A stretch of DNA of 64,000 nucleotides from the NCBI GenBank assembly GCA_031292485.1, contig JARLHA010000003.1:186001-250000 (forward strand), read 5' to 3'. The notes beneath the pieces are model-generated. The model was not told the DNA's origin and searched no databases. It saw only the letters and a list, made by a program, of their open reading frames with translations. This stretch comes from Mucilaginibacter sp. (GTDB lineage Bacteria; Bacteroidota; Bacteroidia; Sphingobacteriales; Sphingobacteriaceae). Below are positions 27,151 to 35,714 of the stretch, piece by piece; the first letter of the stretch is position 1, and every line of letters starts with the position of its first letter. The translations under genes were made by a program, and so were the position numbers.

Positions 27151-29382
27151 TTAGAACCCCAACTTCTTATCCACATCATTCGTCCCCTGCTGCTGCTGTT
27201 TGTAGGCATTACAATCCAAAGTAACGGTCATATTTTTAGGGGCGTCAAAATCAACATTTTTTTTAATGCCAAGCGCTGGATTCGCATAAACACGCTTCAT
27301 AAATCCAGCAAATATAGGTAGCGCCGAATTAGCGCCCTCGCCAAGCCTTGTTGAACGGAAATGTATATCCCGGTCTTCGCAGCCCGACCACACACCTGTA
27401 ACCAATTGCGGTGTTATGCCGATAAACCAACCGTCGGAGTTTTCCTGGGTGGTACCTGTTTTTCCGCCAATAGGGTTATTTAACCCATATTTATACTTTA
27501 ACCGGGAGCCTGTGCCGTCCTCAATCACCCCTTTAAGCATATAAGTCATTACGTAAGCTGTTTGGGCATCCATAGCCTGTACTACTTTTGGCGTATGGGT
27601 ATAAACCACGTTGCCATTTTTATCTTCTATCCGCAAAATAAATGTAGGTTCGGTCCAGGTGCCATGGTTGGCAAATACGGAGTAAGCGCCGGTCATGTCA
27701 AAAACGGACGCATTAAAAACGCCAAGGCAAATAGAAGGGTACGGCGGCACATCACTGGTAACACCCATCTTTTTTATCAGCTCCATTACCGGCGTTGGTT
27801 TTACCTCGTTCATAACATAGGCCGTTACATAATTTTGCGAGTGGGCCAACGCTGTCCTCAATGAGATTGCGCCCGGAATTGTTTCAGTTGGTGATGATCC
27901 GGGTATCCAGCCATCAATATTTACCGGTACATTATCTACTTCCTGGCAAGGCGAAAATCCATTTTCGATAGCAACTGCATAGGTAAATGGCTTGGCGGTT
28001 GAACCAACCTGGCGTGTGCCCACCTTTACCTGGTCGTACTTAAAATGTTCAAAATCTGTCCCTCCTACCCAAGCTTTTACATACCCGGTAGTTGGGTCCA
28101 TGCTCATCAGCGCATTGCGCAGCATCATTTTTGAATATACAATTGAATCAATTGGCTTCATTACGGTATCTATAGCACCGTGCCAGGTAAAAAGTTCAAC
28201 GCTGTCGGGGGTATTAAAATTCTGCCGTATTTCATCTTCAGATTTACCCTCCAGTTCCAGTTGTTTGTAACGGTCAGACCTGTACATGCCTTGATCCAGT
28301 AATAATTTAAAGTTTTTAATACTTTTCCATCTGCTAACGCCTTTCCATTGTTCGTTAAACTGCGCCTGCAGCTGGGGCATATATTCGCGCTGTGCCTCTT
28401 CCGCGTATTGTTGCATCGTAGCGTCAATGGTCGTATAAATTTTCAACCCGTCGCGGTCCAGATCATAAGGGGTACCATCTGATTTGGTGATATTCTGATT
28501 TTTAAAGATCTTTTGGATCTCCTGTTTCAGCACCGCCCTAAAATAGGGGGCAGGGCCCTCATTATGGTTCATTGGGTTAAAATCGATACCCAAAAGCTTG
28601 CTTTTAAACTCCTGCAATTGGCCATCACTTAAATAACCTTGTTTCTCCATCAAACCTAAAATAAGGTTCCGCCTGGCAAGCGCCCTATCGGGGTGCCTAA
28701 TTGGCGAATAGTATCCCGGGCCTTTTACCATACCCACCAAAACGGCGGCCTGGTCGGGAGTTAGTTTATCTGGGGTTACGTTAAAATAGGTATGTGCGGC
28801 AGATTTAATGCCAAAAGTATTATAGGCGCCAAAACTAACCGTGTTTAAGTACATAGTAATTATTTCCTGTTTGGTATAGCGCCTCTCCAGGCGGACAGCA
28901 ATAATCCACTCTTTTAATTTTTGCGTTAAACGGACAAAGGGATTATGCGCTCCTTCACTTCCTGAAAACAGATTTTTAGCCAACTGCTGCGTGATTGTAC
29001 TGCCTCCCTGCTTCGATCCAAAGAGATTTAATATCGGGATGGTGAACAAACGGCGGAAATCTATGCCAGAATGGTCATAAAACCGCGAATCCTCTGTGGC
29101 GATCAATGCGTTTACAACATTGGGTGACAGTTGCGAAAAGCTCACACTCGAACGGTTTTGTACATAATAGGTACCCAAAACGGTGGTACCATCCGCAGAG
29201 ATAACTTCAGAAGCCTGGTTGCTTTTAGGGTTTTCAAGGTCGCGGAAAGATGGAAGCTGACCGAATACGTTGAAAAAAGCAGCCACAAGCAGCAATACAA
29301 AAAGCGCAAAAAAGCTTATCACCGCCCGCCACAAGTACCAATTGTACCTTTTTATATCATTGGGCGAAAGTTTTATGATCAT
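27151..29382 (-). CDS. mrcA: Class A penicillin-binding protein (PBP1A-like)
   Basis: The 743-residue protein has a short cytoplasmic N-terminus and one TM helix (about 19-41). The GT51 transglycosylase domain shows catalytic Glu97 in IATEDSRFYDHSG, then GGSTITQQLAKNLF and RRYTKQEIITMYLN. The transpeptidase domain shows Ser461 in VGSTAKPFTYA (SxxK), SQN in LAHSQNYVT, and KTGT in IGGKTGTTQENSDGWF. It polymerises and crosslinks peptidoglycan at the outer face of the inner membrane. It starts 2 bp after the sprE stop, so the two genes are probably cotranscribed. The region after its stop has a loose 8-9-nt repeat (about 27112-27150). Confidence 0.95.
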   Translation of the reverse strand: MIIKLSPNDIKRYNWYLWRAVISFFALFVLLLVAAFFNVFGQLPSFRDLENPKSNQASEVISADGTTVLGTYYVQNRSSVSFSQLSPNVVNALIATEDSRFYDHSGIDFRRLFTIPILNLFGSKQGGSTITQQLAKNLFSGSEGAHNPFVRLTQKLKEWIIAVRLERRYTKQEIITMYLNTVSFGAYNTFGIKSAAHTYFNVTPDKLTPDQAAVLVGMVKGPGYYSPIRHPDRALARRNLILGLMEKQGYLSDGQLQEFKSKLLGIDFNPMNHNEGPAPYFRAVLKQEIQKIFKNQNITKSDGTPYDLDRDGLKIYTTIDATMQQYAEEAQREYMPQLQAQFNEQWKGVSRWKSIKNFKLLLDQGMYRSDRYKQLELEGKSEDEIRQNFNTPDSVELFTWHGAIDTVMKPIDSIVYSKMMLRNALMSMDPTTGYVKAWVGGTDFEHFKYDQVKVGTRQVGSTAKPFTYAVAIENGFSPCQEVDNVPVNIDGWIPGSSPTETIPGAISLRTALAHSQNYVTAYVMNEVKPTPVMELIKKMGVTSDVPPYPSICLGVFNASVFDMTGAYSVFANHGTWTEPTFILRIEDKNGNVVYTHTPKVVQAMDAQTAYVMTYMLKGVIEDGTGSRLKYKYGLNNPIGGKTGTTQENSDGWFIGITPQLVTGVWSGCEDRDIHFRSTRLGEGANSALPIFAGFMKRVYANPALGIKKNVDFDAPKNMTVTLDCNAYKQQQQGTNDVDKKLGF

Positions 29383-29384
29383 GA

Positions 29385-32300
29385 TTAGTAGTTGTTTTGA
29401 TAATAGTCGATATAACTATCCATTGTTTTTTGATCGGCTAATTTATCCAGATTTTCTTTAGTAATAATAAAAAAGCTGTACTTATCCTTCGGCACCTTCA
29501 TAATATCCGGCAAAAGGGGTACAATATCATGGGCAAACTTTTTAACTTTTTCCAGCGAAGGGAACAAACCTACAAATATTGCCTGATCATGATCACCAAT
29601 CACTTTTAGCTGATGCTTAATACCGTTGCCTGCATAATTTGCCCGTGTAAACTGACCTATTCCAAAACGTGAAGAAGCCAGATTAGTTGTACCCGATGTC
29701 ACATTTACTACAAAGTAATAATTGGTGCTGTCCCCCTTAGAAAAAATGGAAGGCATAACCACTTTAGCTTTAAGAGCATCAGGATCGGCCTGCGACGAGA
29801 TTACTATCTGGCTTGTTTTTACGGTATCAACAGGGGCAATATTTGGGGGCGTTTCCGCCGGTTTACCAACCGGCGGTGTTACCTGCGCTATTGTTTTAGT
29901 TGTATCAACCGGCGGCTTGTCTGGTACAAGCTGTGCTATCGTTTTAGTGGTGTCGGTCTTCGGCGTAATTTTCTGAGCTTTTACCTGCGCGATAGCTCTG
30001 ACAGAATCAACCTTCGGAGCAGTTTTCACCGCTTCAGCAGGCTTCCTTACCTGCTCCTCTTTCTTTTTTTCCACGATTCGTTCGCCAGGTTTGGCAGCAA
30101 AAATATAAGGCTTCAGAATTTTACGGTAAGTGGCTTTCTCTTTATTTTCCTGTGCCAGTGTAAACGGGATATCACGCGGGTCAACATCCGCGATAACCAC
30201 GTTTCGTGCCAGCATTTCATTTTGGTTTGCACTAATATAGGCCAGGTGTTGTTTAGCCAGCGGGACGATCAGTTTGTCATTAGGATATATTTTGATCAGC
30301 TGCTGCAAACTATCCGCAAAGGGCCCCACCTTTTCATTGTGTCCCTGTGAAATTATTTGCAGGTAGAAAATCTGGGCCGATAACTTACTGCCAGGGTATT
30401 CTTTTAATAGTAAAGGCGCTTTCTTAATTACCTCGTTGTACTTTTTATCGGCATACAAATCAAATAAATCGTTGTAAGCTTTGGTAAATTCGGCGTCCTG
30501 CCCCTCAAGCTTCCTGGCAAACTCCGGATCAATAATTATTTTGGCGAAAGGTGTTGCAGGAAATTCTTTCAGCAACTTGTCTTTATAATAATCCGACTTC
30601 GCCGGGTCGATGTTGCTGTAAAGCCGGTAAAGGTTATAATAGATGGCGGGTTTATTCGAATCCTGTGGAAAGCGGCTCAGTATCTTTTCAAAAATTTCAA
30701 TAGCGTCTTTTTTGTCTTGTAGTATATCCCTGTAAAAATCACCCAGATCGATATAAGCATTATAAACACGCAGATTGGATGCAGTAAGCAGTGCCGGTGT
30801 AAGCGGAAGCGCGTCTACAAGGTACTTACGGTAACTTGAAGCGGTAGCGGATGACTTGCCTGTTTTGGAAGACTCTGCCGGCGCGTCAGGGTCGGCAGAT
30901 TGTGCAGACGCTGCCGTATTATTGCTTGCTTCGGCTGCTCCCCTGGTACTTCTTCGCCAGTTATCCTCCAGTATCCGGTTGCCCCAAACCCGTTTAAAAT
31001 CATTATACCCCTGGCTCAGGGCGTTTGCATTATCAAAATAAAACGTTCCGCCTTTTGCCTGGCTCCCGGAAGCCGTCCTGAAGCCGCCAGGCCGGGATGC
31101 TGTGACTGTCGAATTTATCTGTGCTGCAGCAGCTGCTGCCTTTTGCTGCAGGGTATTATCGTTTACCATCTTATCTATCACCACTGTACGGGTTTTTTCA
31201 TCCATGCGGGCAAGTGCCTGCAGCGTATCTTCTTTAGCGATGACTTGCAAACGTTCAGCAAGATAAGAAAGATTGCTTCCTGTTTTTTTGATGGCCAGGT
31301 ACCCGGGGTAATTGATTGGTAAATTGGTTAATGTACTGTCGTAATATTTCTTCGACTTTAAATAGTCGGCTTTATTTTTAAAATAAATCTCCGCAAGCCT
31401 CAAATACGAAAGCCCTTTCTGGCTTTGGTTTTTAATACTTGTCCGTACCGAAAGATTATAATACTTTACGGCCTCATCAACTTTTTTGTCAGCCATTTGC
31501 AGTTGTGCCACCTGGTAATATATCTGGTCCTTAAATTCTTTGTTATTCGGGTTCTTTAGCAGGCCAAGCAGTTTGGTAATCCGGTCTATTTTTACTCCTT
31601 TTTCGTTGTCTTCAATCCGTATCAGGTTTAAGCTGGCATTAAAGGCCATTTCAAACAATGCGTTACTTTTCGAGATCTGGTCGTAATTCGGGGCGGCATT
31701 CACCTGTTCATTATTCAGTTCCTCTATTTGCGCTAAAATAAAAGTCCATCTCAGCCGCCGGTTTTGGTTGTGGCAATATTTCAAAGCCAGTTTAGCCATG
31801 TCCTCCGCATCTTTATAATCCTCAGCAGCTATGTCATACTGCAATTTTGTAGCGTAAATATCAGCGGATATCTTCTTTTTAGGGTTGATGCTTTGAATAG
31901 CGCTGTCAATAACCCGTTTTGCCTGTGGCAACTGGTTCAAATAAATTAAGGCCCTTGTTTTCCATATCCTGGCATCGCGTACCAGATCCTTTCTCTCAGG
32001 GTAGTTATGGATCACATAACTCAAAAACTCATCGGCATTATAAAAATTCCCTTCCAGGTAATTGGCCTGCCCCAAAACGAGGTACGCATCACCAATATAT
32101 TTGCTCTGGTCCTTATAATTAATAATATTATAACCTTTTGATATGGCAGCCTCCAGGTCTTTATCTGGTGTTTGGCTTTGCAGTATCGTGTCCTGGTATA
32201 CGCTCAAAATTTCATTATAATTGTCTGCGAATGAGCTTGCATAACTATCCTGTTTTTGCTGCAATATCTCCCTGGCGTTAAAAAGTATGTTAAAATGCGT

Positions 32301-32429
32301 GGTGAGGTTTTGCATGTCGCGGTTAAAGCCGCTTTGTTTTTGAAGCGCACACCCTGCCAACATCGCCATTAAAGCAATTAGCAGCAATTTAAAAGACTTA
32401 TTTACAGAAAGTTTAGATGTTTGCCTCAA
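29385..32429 (-). CDS. sprE: T9SS-associated TPR lipoprotein SprE/PorW
   Basis: The 1014-residue protein has a lipoprotein signal (LLLIALMAMLAGC, Cys27). The segment that follows (NRDMQNLTTHFNILFNARE) is the conserved start of the SprE/PorW family. Many TPR-like helical repeats make up residues 60-760. A Pro/Thr/Lys-rich low-complexity linker (about 790-890) repeats TTKTIAQ, and a small C-terminal domain (about 900-1014) ends FIITKENLDKLADQKTMDSY. SprE/PorW is an outer membrane-associated component needed for type IX secretion and gliding in Flavobacterium and Porphyromonas; in other work it links the motor complex with the translocon. Its closeness to gldKLMN in the same window supports the call. 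Confidence 0.88.
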   Translation of the reverse strand: MRQTSKLSVNKSFKLLLIALMAMLAGCALQKQSGFNRDMQNLTTHFNILFNAREILQQKQDSYASSFADNYNEILSVYQDTILQSQTPDKDLEAAISKGYNIINYKDQSKYIGDAYLVLGQANYLEGNFYNADEFLSYVIHNYPERKDLVRDARIWKTRALIYLNQLPQAKRVIDSAIQSINPKKKISADIYATKLQYDIAAEDYKDAEDMAKLALKYCHNQNRRLRWTFILAQIEELNNEQVNAAPNYDQISKSNALFEMAFNASLNLIRIEDNEKGVKIDRITKLLGLLKNPNNKEFKDQIYYQVAQLQMADKKVDEAVKYYNLSVRTSIKNQSQKGLSYLRLAEIYFKNKADYLKSKKYYDSTLTNLPINYPGYLAIKKTGSNLSYLAERLQVIAKEDTLQALARMDEKTRTVVIDKMVNDNTLQQKAAAAAAQINSTVTASRPGGFRTASGSQAKGGTFYFDNANALSQGYNDFKRVWGNRILEDNWRRSTRGAAEASNNTAASAQSADPDAPAESSKTGKSSATASSYRKYLVDALPLTPALLTASNLRVYNAYIDLGDFYRDILQDKKDAIEIFEKILSRFPQDSNKPAIYYNLYRLYSNIDPAKSDYYKDKLLKEFPATPFAKIIIDPEFARKLEGQDAEFTKAYNDLFDLYADKKYNEVIKKAPLLLKEYPGSKLSAQIFYLQIISQGHNEKVGPFADSLQQLIKIYPNDKLIVPLAKQHLAYISANQNEMLARNVVIADVDPRDIPFTLAQENKEKATYRKILKPYIFAAKPGERIVEKKKEEQVRKPAEAVKTAPKVDSVRAIAQVKAQKITPKTDTTKTIAQLVPDKPPVDTTKTIAQVTPPVGKPAETPPNIAPVDTVKTSQIVISSQADPDALKAKVVMPSIFSKGDSTNYYFVVNVTSGTTNLASSRFGIGQFTRANYAGNGIKHQLKVIGDHDQAIFVGLFPSLEKVKKFAHDIVPLLPDIMKVPKDKYSFFIITKENLDKLADQKTMDSYIDYYQNNY

Positions 32430-32488
32430 TTTAATTGGGGGGATGTAATAGCCTTGCTAATTTAGCAACAATTATGAAATAGGATTGA

Positions 32489-32496
32489 TAAATTTG
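32489..32496 (+). promoter_or_regulatory. Candidate -7 element directly before the ATPase operon
   Basis: TAAATTTG matches TAnnTTTG and ends only 3 bp before the ATG at 32500. If used, the transcript would start at or within the start codon and be leaderless. No good -33 element was found, so this is a weak call. Confidence 0.3.
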
Positions 32497-32499
32497 CAG

Positions 32500-32721
32500 A
32501 TGGATAAAAACAAACCGGAGAAGGACGATAACACCGGCAGAGGCTATTTAAAATTTACCGGCATGGCATTCCAGATGATTGCGATCATAGGTATTTTCGC
32601 TTTTGCAGGGTATAAAATTGATACTTCGGCAAACCACCAGGTAAAATGGGCGACCGCAGCCCTTTCACTTACAGGTGTTTTTATATCTTTGTACCTCGTT
32701 ATAAGATCACTTAAAGAATAA
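32500..32721 (+). CDS. AtpZ/AtpI-family F-ATPase accessory protein
   Basis: The 73-residue protein begins MDKNKPEKDDNTG. The frame opens 5 codons earlier at a TTG, but the ATG is the better start. It has a charged N-terminus and two TM helices (FTGMAFQMIAIIGIFAFAGY and ATAALSLTGVFISLYLVI). This is the form of the small AtpZ/AtpI-like protein that precedes F-ATPase genes in many Bacteroidota and is thought to help assembly of the rotor ring or cation supply. It is the first gene of the atp operon, 32 bp before the next gene, and its start is close to that of the divergently transcribed sprE. Confidence 0.75.
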   Translation: MDKNKPEKDDNTGRGYLKFTGMAFQMIAIIGIFAFAGYKIDTSANHQVKWATAALSLTGVFISLYLVIRSLKE

Positions 32722-32753
32722 CAAACAGTAAACAATAACGCATCCGCGCCCTT

Positions 32754-33140
32754 ATGAAAATTTATCAGGCCTTATTATTTTATATTTGGTTTACCTTAAT
32801 TATTGCCATTCCGCCATTTGCCCTCAATAAATATGGACATGCAGATCTTTTGATCCCTGACTTTTGGTTGATATTTTTCTTCCTGTCGGGGTTAACGCTA
32901 TTGGTAGTTGCTTCTATTTTAATTGTCCGTCAAATGTTCCCTACAATGTTCTCAGAGGCTTTTATGGGGGCAACGGTGGTAAAAATACTTGGTTGCCTGA
33001 TTTTTGTAGTGATATTTTTGGCGAAAAACAAGGTAAATAAATACGTTTTTTTAGGCGATTTTTTTTACGTATATTTCTTAAATACAGCCTTTGAAGTTTA
33101 TATTTTGTTACGTACCTTGCGGCACAAAATTTTAAGGTAG
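32754..33140 (+). CDS. Four-TM membrane protein of the ATPase operon
   Basis: The 128-residue protein has four predicted TM helices (about 4-24, 37-60, 74-92 and 102-120): YQALLFYIWFTLIIAIPPFA, FWLIFFFLSGLTLLVVASIL, AFMGATVVKILGCLIFVVIF and FFYVYFLNTAFEVYILLRTL. No family signature is recognised. Its position between the AtpZ-like gene and atpB matches that of AtpI in many operons, and four TM segments fit AtpI-type proteins, so a divergent AtpI-like assembly factor is possible. Confidence 0.75.
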   Translation: MKIYQALLFYIWFTLIIAIPPFALNKYGHADLLIPDFWLIFFFLSGLTLLVVASILIVRQMFPTMFSEAFMGATVVKILGCLIFVVIFLAKNKVNKYVFLGDFFYVYFLNTAFEVYILLRTLRHKILR

Positions 33141-33154
33141 AAAACATCATTTAG

Positions 33155-34228
33155 GTGAATAACAGCACGATTTTGAAATCAAAAATATTTAACATTTTAC
33201 TCATTTGTGCCTTTTTTTTAACATTAGGGGCATTTCCAACAAAAGTTTTTTCTAAGGAAGCAAAGGCTGAAAAGTTTGATGCCGGCAAAACAGCGATGGA
33301 GCATATCGCTGATAAGCACGAGTGGCATTTATTTGGCGAAAAGGTTGTTGTACCACTTCCAATTATTCTGTATACCGACAAAGGTTTCGAATTTTTTTCA
33401 TCGGCCAATTTTAATACTGAAGGCAACATTTATAAAGGCAAGTATTATAACTACAGCCTGGTACACGATAAGATTAAGGCGGTTGACCAGGCGGGTAAGG
33501 TTGATGACGTCGCTACTAAAAAAGTATGGGATTTCTCCATCACCCAAAATATTGCCGGTATGTGGCTTTCGGGTCTTGTTTTAATATTTGTATTCCTCAG
33601 CGCCTCATCGGGCTATAAAAAACGTGTGGGCAAGGCCCCGAAGGGTTTGCAGTCATTTGTTGAGCCGATTATCCTTTTTATAAGGGACGATGTGGCCCGG
33701 CCTAATATCGGTGTAAAATATGAACGTTTTATGCCGCTGCTGCTTACCGTGTTCTTTTTTATTCTGATTAATAACTTTTTCGGGATGATCCCCTTTTTTC
33801 CGGGCGGTTATAACCTGACAGGTAATATCGCCGTAACTTTTACGCTGGCATTTATCATATTCCTGGTCATTAATCTTAATGGTAACAAATACTACTGGAA
33901 GCATATTTTTTCGCCCAATCCATGGTGGTTGTTCCCGATTATGATCCCGGTGGAAATTGTGGGTATATTTTCTAAGCCGATCGCTTTGATGATTCGTTTG
34001 TTTGCAAATATGCTGGCAGGCCACATCGTTATCATCAGCTTGATTTCGCTCATATTTATATTCAATACTTTATGGATAGCGCCGGTTTCGATCGGGTTTG
34101 CGTTATTCATTGATGTAATTGAGGTTTTGGTGGTATTTCTGCAGGCTTATGTGTTCACCATATTATCGGCCTTGTTTATCGGCATGGCCGTGCAGGAACA
34201 CCACGAAGCCCAACAGGAAGTGATTTAA
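33155..34228 (+). CDS. atpB: F-ATPase subunit a (AtpB)
   Basis: The 357-residue protein starts at GTG. It has a cleavable-looking N-terminal signal (ILLICAFFLTLGAFPTKVFS) and a periplasmic extension (about 30-140) not present in the 271-residue E. coli protein, as is usual in Bacteroidota. The core helices carry the essential Arg281 in LMIRLFANMLAGH. VFLQAYVFTILSALFIGMAV is the conserved last helix. It forms the proton half-channels against the c-ring. It is 14 bp after the previous gene. Confidence 0.96.
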   Translation: MNNSTILKSKIFNILLICAFFLTLGAFPTKVFSKEAKAEKFDAGKTAMEHIADKHEWHLFGEKVVVPLPIILYTDKGFEFFSSANFNTEGNIYKGKYYNYSLVHDKIKAVDQAGKVDDVATKKVWDFSITQNIAGMWLSGLVLIFVFLSASSGYKKRVGKAPKGLQSFVEPIILFIRDDVARPNIGVKYERFMPLLLTVFFFILINNFFGMIPFFPGGYNLTGNIAVTFTLAFIIFLVINLNGNKYYWKHIFSPNPWWLFPIMIPVEIVGIFSKPIALMIRLFANMLAGHIVIISLISLIFIFNTLWIAPVSIGFALFIDVIEVLVVFLQAYVFTILSALFIGMAVQEHHEAQQEVI

Positions 34229-34263
34229 AAATAATTATCTATATATACACTTTAAATTAATAA

Positions 34264-34464
<201 letters not shown>

Positions 34465-34487
34465 TCGCAGGTTCGAGAAAAAAACAG

Positions 34488-34516
34488 CCCGGGGCGGTTG
34501 GCCCCGGGATTGTTTT
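34488..34516 (+). terminator. GC-rich hairpin between atpE and atpF (partial terminator)
   Basis: CCCGGGGC (34488-34495) and GCCCCGGG (34501-34508) form a perfect 8-bp stem with a 5-nt loop, followed by ATTGTTTTAAAA. In this position it can reduce transcription into atpF or protect the 3' end of atpE mRNA, which would raise subunit c output to match its high copy number in the ring. Confidence 0.65.
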
Positions 34517-34559
34517 AAAAAATATTTATAAAGTATAAGAAATATAACAAGTAATAATA

Positions 34560-35054
34560 ATGGACTTAGTAAGCCCCAATCCAGGTTTGATCCTTTGGAC
34601 CGCCATAACGTTTTTAATTCTCCTGTTTATTTTGAGAAAATACGCCTGGAAACCAATCTTAAAGGCAGTTACAGATCGTGAAAACTCTATCGAATCTGCG
34701 CTGTTAAAAGCTGAAGCAGTAAAAGAGGAAATGACCCGCTTAACCAGCGAGAACGAAGCTTTGCTTAAACAAGCCCGCGCTGAACGCGATGCTATTTTGG
34801 CCGAAGGCACCAAGGTAAAAAACCAGATCATCAGCGAAGCCAAAGAATCTGCTCAAAAAGAAGGTTCACGCCAAATTGAACTTGCCCGTATCGAAATCAA
34901 TAACCAGAAAGCAATTGCCATGGCTGATGTTAAAAACCAGGTGGCCAGCTTATCACTGGAAATTGCTGAGAAAATTTTACGCAAGCAGTTTGAGGATTCG
35001 AAAAAACAGGACGAACTGGTTAAAGAATTATTAAAGGAAGTAAAATTAAGTTAG
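34560..35054 (+). CDS. atpF: F-ATPase subunit b (AtpF)
   Basis: The 164-residue protein has one N-terminal TM helix (about 7-26, PGLILWTAITFLILLFILRK) and then a long charged coiled coil (SIESALLKAEAVKEEMTRL, KNQIISEAKESAQKEG), ending IAEKILRKQFEDSKKQDELV. It is the peripheral stalk that holds alpha3beta3 to subunit a. The stop codon is inside the left arm of the intercistronic heptad repeat. Confidence 0.96.
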   Translation: MDLVSPNPGLILWTAITFLILLFILRKYAWKPILKAVTDRENSIESALLKAEAVKEEMTRLTSENEALLKQARAERDAILAEGTKVKNQIISEAKESAQKEGSRQIELARIEINNQKAIAMADVKNQVASLSLEIAEKILRKQFEDSKKQDELVKELLKEVKLS

Positions 35055-35130
35055 TGAGTTGTGAGTTGTGAATGGGGAGTAGTTTTATTCATCGTTCACC
35101 ACTCACTTCTCACGACTCACCACTCACTAA
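35051..35130. repeat. Inverted heptad repeat between atpF and atpH
   Basis: The left arm has 7-nt units TTAGTGA, GTTGTGA, GTTGTGA, ATGGGGA (35051-35078). The right arm has five units TCACCAC, TCACTTC, TCACGAC, TCACCAC, TCACTAA (35096-35130). NNNGTGA on the left is the complement of TCACNNN on the right, so the outer 20 bp pair with two mismatches. The element fills almost exactly the gap between the atpF stop and the atpH ATG at 35134. Confidence 0.7.
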
Positions 35131-35133
35131 TAT

Positions 35134-35679
35134 ATGTCAGAATTAACAGTCGCATCAAGGTACGCCAAATCACTCATCGATCTTGCAGGTGAACAAAAGC
35201 TTGTGGAAGAGATCAAGAATGATATGGACCTTTTTCATCATACTTTAAGGGTTAACCCCGAATTGAAAGCGGTTTTAGCCAACCCGATCGTTTCACACCC
35301 CAAAAAGATCAATATACTGGATGAAGTATTCGGCAAAAAGGTTAACAAAGTAACCAACGCTTTTTTTAAGCTGATGATCAACAAAAGCCGCGGTGAAGTT
35401 TTATATGCAACCGCTAAGGAATACGTGCACCAATACGATATCATGAACAATATTGTTGAGGCCCGCGTAGTATCAGCTACCGAATTATCAGCAGCAAACA
35501 AAGAAAAACTGGTTGCAGATATTAAAAAGGCAACTGGTGGTAACATTAAGCTTGAAGCAAAAGTTGACCCATCACTGATCGGCGGCTTTGTTTTAACCGT
35601 TGGCGACAGGCAGGTAGATACCAGCATCGCTGCCGACCTAAGAAAATTGAAAAAAGAATTTGCCCAGGGGGTTAATTAA
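35134..35679 (+). CDS. atpH: F-ATPase subunit delta (AtpH)
   Basis: The 181-residue protein begins MSELTVASRYAKSLIDLAGE, the usual OSCP/delta start, with an N-terminal helical domain (DLFHHTLRVNPELKAVLANP, FFKLMINKSRGEVLY) and the C-terminal KVDPSLIGGFVLTVGDRQVD typical of the family. It joins the peripheral stalk to the top of the alpha3beta3 head. It lies between atpF and atpA. Confidence 0.96.
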   Translation: MSELTVASRYAKSLIDLAGEQKLVEEIKNDMDLFHHTLRVNPELKAVLANPIVSHPKKINILDEVFGKKVNKVTNAFFKLMINKSRGEVLYATAKEYVHQYDIMNNIVEARVVSATELSAANKEKLVADIKKATGGNIKLEAKVDPSLIGGFVLTVGDRQVDTSIAADLRKLKKEFAQGVN

Positions 35680-35714
35680 TAAAAACAACAAAAACGCTAA
35701 AATAAAATTAAAAA

